Of a stretch of 13,207 nt of DNA, positions 1 to 7,400 are shown piece by piece; positions within the stretch are counted from its first letter, which is position 1; each line of letters begins with the position of its first letter. Source of the stretch: DATEVL01 sp035471625 (GTDB lineage: Bacteria > Chloroflexota > Anaerolineae > Anaerolineales > E44-bin32). The position numbers and the translations under genes were made by a program. The stretch lies in NCBI GenBank assembly GCA_035471625.1, contig DATIPT010000135.1, positions 1 through 13,207 on the forward strand, in the 5' to 3' direction. The notes below the pieces were generated by a model, which saw only the letters and a list, made by a program, of their open reading frames with translations, did not search any database and was not told where the DNA came from.

Positions 1-81
1 CAGCACCGGAGGGCAGGACCTGCGCCAGTATCGATGGAGCTCTGTCTGGAGGTCTGTCTGCGGTACCATCAGCGCCTGCGG

Positions 82-1608
82 ATGAGACAGCGTAGGCTTC
101 TTCTCAAGTGGTTTGCGATGGCTGCCCTCATGGCGGCCGTCCTGGCCGGCTGCAACTTCCCAACCCGCCGCCTGACGCTCGACCAGGTCATGGCGACGAT
201 GGCCGCCGTCACGCCGGTCGCCACCGCCACGCTGCCTCCGACGCCATCACCGGACCCGGCGGCGACGTCCGTCCGAATCATACGGGCCTTCCCATCCAAC
301 GATCCACCCGGGGTTCCCTTCACCTACACAACCCGATCCGGCGACACCCTCCAGGCGCTCGCCGGCAGGTTCGCCGTTGGCCCCGAACAGATCGCCGCCG
401 GTTCCATCTCGCTCACCGCCTACCTCCCTGCGGGCAGGCAACTCCAGATCCCCAACGCTCTCGACGCGATCTCGCCTGGGGGCGATCTGCTCCCCGACGC
501 CGAGTTGGTCTACTCTCCGACCGCCGCCGACTTCGACGTGCAGGCCTTTGTCGATTCAGCCGGGGGTCTTCTCAACCGCTACACCGAGACGCTCGACGAC
601 GGAACCACACGAACCGGATCCGCTGTCGTCCAGCGCGTCGCCGACGAGAACTCGGTCAACCCCAGGCTCCTGCTGGCCCTGCTCGAGTTTCGGAATGGCT
701 GGGTCTTCGGTTCGCCGTCGTCCGCCGACGCCCTCAAGTATCCGCTCGGCTTTCGCATCGCCGGGCGCTCGGGCCTGTACGACGAACTGACCGTTGCCGC
801 CAACCAGCTCAACCTCGGCTACTACGGGTGGCGGTCCGGCACGGTCGTCGACGTCACCTCCCCCGGGGTCGGGACGATCCGTTGGAATCCGACGCTGAAT
901 GCGGGTTCGGTCGCCCTGCTGCGGCTGTTTGTCTTGCTGACCGACTCGGACCTCTGGGCGCAGACGATGATCGGCCCGCAGGGGTTTCCGGCGTTCTACG
1001 AAGCCATGTTCGGCGATGCCTGGCGCCGGGCGGAGATCGTCGGTCCCCTGCTCCCGCCCGACCTGTCTCAGCCAGCGCTGGAGCTTCCCTTCGCGCCGGG
1101 TGGGCGCTGGAGTCTGACCGCCGGTCCGCACAACGCCTGGACCTCCGGTACGCCGCGCGGTGCGCTCGATCTCTCGCCGATCACGGGCGGGGATCCGTGC
1201 GACGTGTCGCCCGCATGGGCGACGGCCGCAGCGGCGGGGCTCGTCGTCCGCGCCGCCGACCATGCCGTGGCGGTGGACCTCGATGGCGACGGCCGCGAAT
1301 CGACAGGCTGGGTGATCTTCTACTACCACCTGGCAGACGACGGCATGATCTCGCCCTGGGTGCGGGTAGAGACCGGCGATCCGCTCGGCCATCCGTCGTG
1401 CCAGGGCGGCCGGGCGACCGGCAAGCACGTGCACGTGGCGCGCAAGTTCAACGGCGAATGGCTGGAGGCCGACGGTCCGGTCCCGATGACCCTGGGCGGT
1501 TGGCAGGTGGTGGCCGACGCCCGCAACTACTACGGATCGCTGGTGCGCGGCGGGGAGGCCGTCACGTCCGATTCCGGCGGGCAACGCGGCTCGACGATCT
1601 GGCGGTAG
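82..1608 (+). CDS. LysM / transglycosylase-like / M23-like cell-wall lipoprotein
   Basis: This is a predicted exported lipoprotein of 508 residues acting at the cell wall. From the ATG at 82 it has a basic start (MRQRR), a hydrophobic stretch and a lipobox LAGC with the lipidated Cys at residue 24. A Thr/Pro-rich linker follows (about 40-65), then a LysM domain (about 80-124, with the typical SGDTL motif). The middle region (about 150-330) contains NPRLLLALLE (193-202), which resembles the start of lytic-transglycosylase folds, with Glu202 in the catalytic position. The C-terminal region (about 340-485) looks like an M23/LytM domain: GPH at 348-350, ALDLSP at 361-366 and HVH at 449-451. The canonical HxxxD first His is absent (Arg359 precedes Asp363), so metal binding is uncertain and His350 may substitute. 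The frame is open to the window edge and an ATG also exists at 34, but the start at 82 gives a normal-length signal peptide. Neither start has a well-placed ribosome site. Binding to peptidoglycan is likely; hydrolysis is inferred. Confidence 0.85.
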   Translation: MRQRRLLLKWFAMAALMAAVLAGCNFPTRRLTLDQVMATMAAVTPVATATLPPTPSPDPAATSVRIIRAFPSNDPPGVPFTYTTRSGDTLQALAGRFAVGPEQIAAGSISLTAYLPAGRQLQIPNALDAISPGGDLLPDAELVYSPTAADFDVQAFVDSAGGLLNRYTETLDDGTTRTGSAVVQRVADENSVNPRLLLALLEFRNGWVFGSPSSADALKYPLGFRIAGRSGLYDELTVAANQLNLGYYGWRSGTVVDVTSPGVGTIRWNPTLNAGSVALLRLFVLLTDSDLWAQTMIGPQGFPAFYEAMFGDAWRRAEIVGPLLPPDLSQPALELPFAPGGRWSLTAGPHNAWTSGTPRGALDLSPITGGDPCDVSPAWATAAAAGLVVRAADHAVAVDLDGDGRESTGWVIFYYHLADDGMISPWVRVETGDPLGHPSCQGGRATGKHVHVARKFNGEWLEADGPVPMTLGGWQVVADARNYYGSLVRGGEAVTSDSGGQRGSTIWR

Positions 1609-1650
1609 ATCCAGCTGATTCGTCGGAGTCCCTGAACGTCCGGAAGGGCC

Positions 1651-3138
1651 TTAGTTCCCCCTCCACGCGTCGGCGTACTCGCGCGTAATCTCGAGATAGA
1701 GACCGCCGAACTCCTGGCTGGGCTCGATGTGGGTGTGCTCCCACCACTCGTTCCAGGTCGTGACGAGAATCCAGTCAGGATCGCTCGCCAGGGCGGCGTT
1801 CCAGGTGCGGCGGTAGACGTCGCCATTGGCGCGTGCCTGCACTTGCCCGCCGCGCCGGTCCGGCAACAACCGATCGTCGTAGCCCGGCTGGACGGTCGCT
1901 GCCCACAGCTTGGGTGGGCTGTCATTCAGGAGGCCGTAGTGACGGACGGCGTTGCCGGCGGTTATCAACACCTGCTCCAGGTTTGGGATGTTGAAGATGC
2001 CATACTGATGCAGCCCGTCGAAGACATCCAGGTACGATGGGGAGTAGCTCATGCCCAACGCGAAGAAGTCCAATCCCTCCTCCCGCACGGTCTCAAACGC
2101 TTCGCCCCAGGTGTCCAGCGGCACAGGGTCGGTCGCCCAAAACACGACCACGGGCTTGCCGTCCAACCGGGCGAAGGCCGGGTGGTCGCCGTAGGTCTTC
2201 AGCAAGTAGGTCAGCCAGCGGACGATCTCGTCCCTTGGAAGACCCCCTTCCGATGCCAGCGTCTCGAAGTAGATCGTCACCAGGAAGTCTTCCTCCTGCG
2301 CGACCTTGAGCAGGGTTCGAAGGTTGTCATCGGTCCGGTCGTGCGGCCCCCACCAGGACGAGATGAAGCCGTCGATGCCGGCCTCCTTCGCCTGGCGCAC
2401 GTGGCGTTCCATCGTCGTTCGATCGGCCGAAGCGTACGGCTCCGCCGGAACGTCCCTCAGCCACGGACTCGACCAGTCTTGCCGCGTGTACCACGGATAG
2501 TAGAAGGCCCACAGAAGGCGGGGGAACCGCGCCTCGCCGGCACCGCTGACCTCGGGGGCCAGGACGGCCAGCGGCGCGAGGTCGATCTCGAAGGCGCGGG
2601 CGTTGCGCTCGTCCGGGTTGGGGACCACTCCCTGGTGTACGAACTCGCCGAGCGGTATCTCTTCGTTGCCGGCAAGAACCGACAGGCGCGCCACGCTCGT
2701 CCCGATGTGGCCCTTCTCGATGAGCAGATTGAGACTTGCCGCCGGGCCTGCGGCGTCAAGCGCGAAGTCGGCCGTCAGGCCGATGCGCCTTCCGGCATTG
2801 GCGTTATCCAGTGACTGGAATAGGTCCGTTTCGGGGATCCCGGGTTGGGCCGTGCTCGGATCGCCCCGAGTCTCGACCAGGCGAGTCGTGAGGAAGGTTT
2901 CGGGCGGTCGGAGGACGAGCACGGTCCAGTCGGACGTCGTGGTGAAATCGACTCGCAGACGATAGAAGGCGATCGGGGCGGCGGTGGGTAGCGCCGTTGG
3001 CGGCGGTGAAGTCTCTGTCGGTGCGGGCGTCGCGGTGTCGAGGCGCGTGGGTTCCGGTGGTGGGGCCGTGGTCGCCGGCTCTCGACACGACGCCAGGTTC
3101 AGCGAAAGAAGAGCAGCGAAGACTGCAGTCCGTCGCAT
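1651..3138 (-). CDS. GH99-like (endo-mannosidase-type) lipoprotein
   Basis: This is a 495-residue predicted lipoprotein with a GH99/GH71-like glycoside hydrolase domain. The N-terminus MRRTAVFAALLSLNLASC places the lipidated Cys at residue 18. It is followed by a Pro/Thr linker (20-55) and a beta-rich region of unknown type (about 56-200). The GH99-like barrel starts at WAFYYPWY (210-217) and includes GIDGFISSWWGPHD (254-267), YFETL (290-294) and TTWNEWWEHTHIEP (460-473). Glu464 and Glu467 sit where the paired acidic residues of the GH99 WNEWxE motif lie, so catalysis is plausible. The family also includes GH99-like domains found with glycosyltransferases, so the substrate is unknown. A start 13 codons upstream at 3177 is possible, but the chosen ATG has a strong ribosome site five bases away and gives a proper lipoprotein signal. 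It is the last minus-strand gene, 109 bases after the MFS gene, and may have its own promoter. It converges on the lipoprotein gene at 82-1608 with a 42-base gap that shows no clear terminator. Confidence 0.88.
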   Translation of the reverse strand: MRRTAVFAALLSLNLASCREPATTAPPPEPTRLDTATPAPTETSPPPTALPTAAPIAFYRLRVDFTTTSDWTVLVLRPPETFLTTRLVETRGDPSTAQPGIPETDLFQSLDNANAGRRIGLTADFALDAAGPAASLNLLIEKGHIGTSVARLSVLAGNEEIPLGEFVHQGVVPNPDERNARAFEIDLAPLAVLAPEVSGAGEARFPRLLWAFYYPWYTRQDWSSPWLRDVPAEPYASADRTTMERHVRQAKEAGIDGFISSWWGPHDRTDDNLRTLLKVAQEEDFLVTIYFETLASEGGLPRDEIVRWLTYLLKTYGDHPAFARLDGKPVVVFWATDPVPLDTWGEAFETVREEGLDFFALGMSYSPSYLDVFDGLHQYGIFNIPNLEQVLITAGNAVRHYGLLNDSPPKLWAATVQPGYDDRLLPDRRGGQVQARANGDVYRRTWNAALASDPDWILVTTWNEWWEHTHIEPSQEFGGLYLEITREYADAWRGN

Positions 3139-3143
3139 GGGCG

Positions 3144-3151
3144 CCTCCCCT
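3144..3151 (-). promoter_or_regulatory. Ribosome binding site deciding the GH99-like start
   Basis: On the minus strand this reads AGGGGAGG and ends five bases before the ATG at 3138. It favours that start over the upstream in-frame ATG at 3177. Confidence 0.75.
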
Positions 3152-3175
3152 CTACCAAGCGGCAGCCGCGCCTTC

Positions 3176-3205
3176 ATCCTACATCCGCATGAAGGGACGA
3201 GGCAA
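3176..3205 (-). promoter_or_regulatory. Possible promoter of the GH99-like gene
   Basis: Minus-strand hexamers TTGCCT (3205-3200) and TAGGAT (3181-3176) are separated by 18 bases. Each matches the sigma-70 consensus at four of six positions. Transcription would start about 30 bases before the ATG, which fits the ribosome site. The match is modest and could be chance in this 109-base gap, so the gene may instead be read through from the MFS gene. Confidence 0.27.
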
Positions 3206-3247
3206 GTGGAGGCGCTGGGCTTCCCGCGTGAGAAGGTGGCTCAACCG

Positions 3248-4456
3248 CTAGGAGGTCACCGGGTCCGCAGGCGAATCGGCGAGGCCCGCTGCCTTCCCGC
3301 CGAGCCAGCGCCGGCTGAGCAGGAAGACGCACACCAGGATGACGGCGCCGCTGGCGTAGGGCAGCCAGGTCCGAAGATCGTAGACCGCGCCGGCCCAGAG
3401 CGGCCCGACGATTCTCCCCAGACTGACGAAGGCACCGCTCAACCCCATCGCCGCGCCCTGCCCGACCGTCGCCCGCTGCGACGTCAACGAATGAATCGCC
3501 GGCCGCAGGAAGGCCGCGATCAAGACGAAGAGCGCGACCGTCAGCAGCACCGCCGCGAAGCTCTGGGCGAGCAAGAGCAGTACGAAGGTGACCGCGGCAG
3601 CCAGGAGCGCGCCCTGAATTACCACCGGCTCGCCCCAGCGCCGGGTGAAGACCCCGGTCAGCACGCCGCGCCCGACCAGGGCGACGACGCCGACGACGCT
3701 CAGGATCAAGCCGACCTGCTCGGGGCCGTAGCTCAGCGCGTCGACGGCGTACAGGCTGAAGATCGCTTCGAAGTTCGACGTCCCGACCGTCGCCAGGAAC
3801 GCCAGGAGCAGCAGGACCCCGATCGGGCTGCGCAGCGCCTCGCCCAATTCGCGCACGTTGAGGAATCCGATGCGCCCGTCGGCCTTGCGCGCCGGGCGCG
3901 GCAGCGACTCGGGCAGGAACAGCCCGATCAGCACGGCGGCGACGACCGCCAGCCCCGCGCCGACAAAGAATGGCGTCGCCAGCGAGCTGCCGGCGAGCAG
4001 ACCGCCCAACGCCGGGCCGAGGATCAGGCCCAATCCGGCCGCCGCGCCGAGCGCGCCCATGCTCCCGCCGCGATCGCGTTCGGGAGTGCTGTCGCCGATG
4101 TAGGCCATCGCCGGCGAGAGCGTCGCCGAGGACAGGACGCCGGAAAGCCCCCGGAAGAGGAACAGCTGCCACAGCTGGGTCGAGATTCCGAACAGCACCA
4201 TCGACAGCCCGAAGCCGAGCATGCCGATCATGAGGATCGGCTTGCGCCCGGTGCGGTCCGAGAGGCTCCCCCAAAACGGGCCGAAGATCAGCTCCGTCAG
4301 CGCGGCGATCGCCACCAGCAACCCGAAGGCGCTGCCGCCCGCCCCGAGGCGTTCGATGTAGAACGGGAAGATCGGGATGACCATCCCGAATCCCAGCATC
4401 ACGACGATCAGGGCGAACGACAGTACCGCCACGTTCTTGTGGAACGGTAGCTTCAT
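3248..4456 (-). CDS. MFS drug-type exporter (DHA1 / TetA-like)
   Basis: This is a 402-residue integral membrane transporter of the major facilitator superfamily with about 12 hydrophobic segments. It probably works as a proton-coupled exporter in the cytoplasmic membrane. Motif A of the loop between helices 2 and 3 is complete (GSLSDRTGRK, 63-72). An antiporter-type motif C lies in helix 5 (GLILGPALGG, 143-152), which is typical of DHA1 drug:H+ antiporters such as TetA and the Bmr type. The second half starts near residue 210 after a cytoplasmic loop, and AVDALSYGPEQVGLI (237-251) is typical of this family. The start codon lies three bases downstream of the stop of the PEP-utilising enzyme, with no good ribosome site of its own, so translation is probably coupled by reinitiation. 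This tight link suggests that it exports the substrate or product of that enzyme. The substrate cannot be read from sequence; sugar or metabolite export remains possible. Confidence 0.92.
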   Translation of the reverse strand: MKLPFHKNVAVLSFALIVVMLGFGMVIPIFPFYIERLGAGGSAFGLLVAIAALTELIFGPFWGSLSDRTGRKPILMIGMLGFGLSMVLFGISTQLWQLFLFRGLSGVLSSATLSPAMAYIGDSTPERDRGGSMGALGAAAGLGLILGPALGGLLAGSSLATPFFVGAGLAVVAAVLIGLFLPESLPRPARKADGRIGFLNVRELGEALRSPIGVLLLLAFLATVGTSNFEAIFSLYAVDALSYGPEQVGLILSVVGVVALVGRGVLTGVFTRRWGEPVVIQGALLAAAVTFVLLLLAQSFAAVLLTVALFVLIAAFLRPAIHSLTSQRATVGQGAAMGLSGAFVSLGRIVGPLWAGAVYDLRTWLPYASGAVILVCVFLLSRRWLGGKAAGLADSPADPVTS

Positions 4457-4459
4457 GGG

Positions 4460-7400
4460 TTAGGCTTCGGCCGGCGTGACGGTGCCGGCGGTTCCGTCGA
4501 CGATGATCATCTGGCCCGAGCGGATCCGCTTGGTGGCGATCCCGGTGCCCATGACCGCCGGGATCCCGTACTCGCGGGCGACGATCGAGCCGTGCGACAG
4601 CGGTCCGCCGATGTCGGTCACGACCGCCGACGCCATGGCGAACAGCGGAGTCCAGGCCGGCGTCGTCGTCCCGGCGACGAGCACGTCGCCCGGCCGCATC
4701 TCGTCGAAGTCCTCCGGGCCGAGCAGGACGCGCGCCGGCGCCGTCACCACTCCAGGGCTGGTCGGCACGCCCCGCAGCGCGCTGCCGATCTGGTCGCCCT
4801 CGGCAACGGCCCCGAAGACCTCCGTCTTGACTCCCATGATCCGCTTCTTCGGCGGAACCGTCGTCGGCGGGGTGACGAGGGCCGCCTTGCGCGCGAACGC
4901 CCGGTGAGCCTCCACCCGCTCGGAAAGGTCGCTCGCGGCGACGCCCGACTCTAGTTGAGCGACGCACGCGTCGACGTCCGCCTTCTCGAGGAAGTAGATG
5001 TCGTCGGCGTCGCGGATCACGCCGGCTGCGACGAAGCGCCGACCGAGTTCGGCCAAGCGCTCGCGGATCAGTGGGTAGCCCAGGCCGATCTGGGCAAGGG
5101 CGTCTTCTCGCACCGAGGCCAGGCCCTGGCCCCAGTTGAGGGCGGTCTTGAACGCCCAGCGCTTGACGCCGCGCAGGCGCTCAAAGGCCCGGGCGGCCGT
5201 CTGCACCCGCTTCTGTTCGTTGGCGCTTTGGCGTTCGTGCGGATCGGCCCCCTCGCCGCGCAGGAAGAGCTTGAGCGTCTCGAGCATCGGCGCCGGGTCG
5301 TCGAGGGGCAGCGGCTCGGCAAAATCGAGCTGGAAGACGATGTAGCCGAACTTCTCAACGTGCTCCTCGAAGCGATGGCACAGCTCGGCCCAGTCCGCCA
5401 GCTCCACTTCGGCCGGGACCCGATCCGAGCGCAGAAGCTTGACCAACTCGTGCGAGGGGGTGTTCAGCACGATCTCGGCAAGCCCCGTTCGATCCCGGCA
5501 CCAGGCCGCCAGATCGTAGAGCGACTTCTCCGATTGGACCGGGATATTGTCCCATCCCATCAGCAGCACGTGGGCCGGAGGATCGCCGTTGCGCCTTACC
5601 ATCCGGTTGTAGACGTTCGTCAGCAGGAGTTCCGAGCCGGCCGAGGCGCCCATCGTGGCGAACAGCAGCGACACGACGTAGTCCATCGCGGCGTGGACGG
5701 CCTGCTGGGCTTCGGCCCAGAGCTCGCTGGTCGAAAGCTCGGACGGCGAGGTCTCGCGTTCGGCCTCGACGTAGGCCTGATACTCGGGCAGCAATTCCTC
5801 GCGCCACATCCGCGCCACCGTCCGCAGCAGGCGTGGGTAGGCCGGGAGCACCTTGACCAGGATCCACCACCATGAGCTGGCCGGGATGGTCGTGTTGACG
5901 TAGGCGTAGGCGTTGATCGTCGTGTAGTAGTCCGAGGGCAGCGACGGATCGGAGTTGGTGATGCGCCGGGCCATCGGCGTCATCTGGTCCATCAGCGCCC
6001 GCATCCCCAGCGAGGCGAACAGCGGGCTGAGCGGCTCGGGCATCAGGTCGACGACGCTCGTGCGCATATAGACACCCTTGGGATCTGGGCGCTTCCATTC
6101 GATCGGCGCGGCCGCATCGGCGGGTGGGGCCGGGGCCGGCGCTTCGACCTTCACCGTCCCGGCCGAACCGTCGACGGTGACGCTCTGGCCGCTGCGGATC
6201 CGGGCGGTCGCCGAGCCGGTGCCGAGGACTGCCGGGATCCCGTACTCGCGCGCCACGATCGAGCCATGGCTCAGCGGTCCGCCGATATCAGTGACGACCG
6301 CCGACGCCATGGCGAACAGCGGCGTCCAGGCGGGCGTCGTGATCGGCGCCACGAGAACGTCGCCGGGGTTCATCTGGTCGAACTCGTTCGGTCCGTGAAG
6401 CACGCGGGCGATCGCCGTGACCCGGCCGGGGCTCCCGGCGACGCCCTTGATGACGTCGCCGACGCGCCCGTCGGTCTTGCGGCGGGCGCGGCGACCGATC
6501 GCCGGCAGGCCGCGCGGCGGGCTGACCTGGCGGGCGGCCTCGATCTCGGCCTTTCGGCGCGGGATCCGGTGCGCCAGCGATCCTGCGGACTGGCCGGCAT
6601 CCAACTGCTTGGCCGCCGTCCGCACTTCACTCTCGGCGAGCCAGAAGATGTCGTCGGCGCTGGCGATGAGTTCGCTCTCGGCGAAACGTCGGCCGACCTC
6701 GCGCAGCATCCGGCGGAGGAGCGGATAGGCCAGTCCGACCTCGGCCAGGCCGTCCTCCCGCAGCGGCGCGAAGCGCTGGGCGCGGGCCAGGTACGTATCG
6801 AAGATCTTGCGGCGCCATCCCCTGAGCCGTCCGTGGATGGCGGCGGTCGCTCGCTCACGTCGTGCCTCGGAGTCGAGCTGGCGAGCCCGCGGGTCGGTCC
6901 CCTGGCCGCGCACGTACAGGCGGAGCGCGTCGAGCACCGGCGCCGGATCGTCGGCCGGTACGGCGTCGGCGAAGTCGAGGCTGTAGAACGTGTGGCCGTA
7001 CGCCTCGAGGTGATCCTGGAACCGCCGGCGGAATTCCTTCCAGGTTGTCGCCGGCACATCGACGGGAGTCGACCCGTTCGCCAGGGAAGCGGCGAGTTCG
7101 GCGCCCGTCGTCTTGCTGAAGTGAGCCGCAAGGGGCGCCTGTCCTTGCGCCCACAGCGCCAACTCATAGAGTGCCTTGTCGGCGCGGATCGGCAGGCTGT
7201 CGAAGCCGAGCAGGTACGTCGGTGCGCCGGGATCGTCGCGGCGCTTGATCAGGAGCTTGTAGGCGGCGGTGAAAAGACCTTCGGTGATCCATGCCGCCGG
7301 GAGTACGCCGGAGACCAGCGCCAGGTAGGCGTCGACGGCCGCTTCGGTCAGCCCCTCGGCCGAATCGACGAGCTCGACCGACGACATCCGGGAGAGGTCC

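Noticed and set aside
1596..1611. GATCT/AGATC palindrome over the stop codon of the wall lipoprotein as a terminator
   Set aside because: Only five base pairs, no U-run, and it overlaps coding sequence.
108..1688. A 526-codon plus-strand frame overlapping the wall lipoprotein
   Set aside because: Arg-rich shadow; the other frame has a lipobox, a LysM domain and M23-like motifs.
2984..4450. A 488-codon open frame on the plus strand opposite the MFS gene
   Set aside because: Highly charged, low-complexity translation with no recognisable motif. The minus-strand frame encodes a textbook MFS transporter.
3174..4967. A 597-codon minus-strand frame overlapping the MFS gene and the enzyme end
   Set aside because: It is a shifted frame of two well-supported genes with Arg/Gly-rich translation.
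6090..6160. The large gene as two genes joined by a missed stop or sequencing error
   Set aside because: The frame is continuous through a Pro/Ala linker, no start or ribosome site precedes module 2, and module 2 lacks an ATP-grasp domain, so it would not stand alone.
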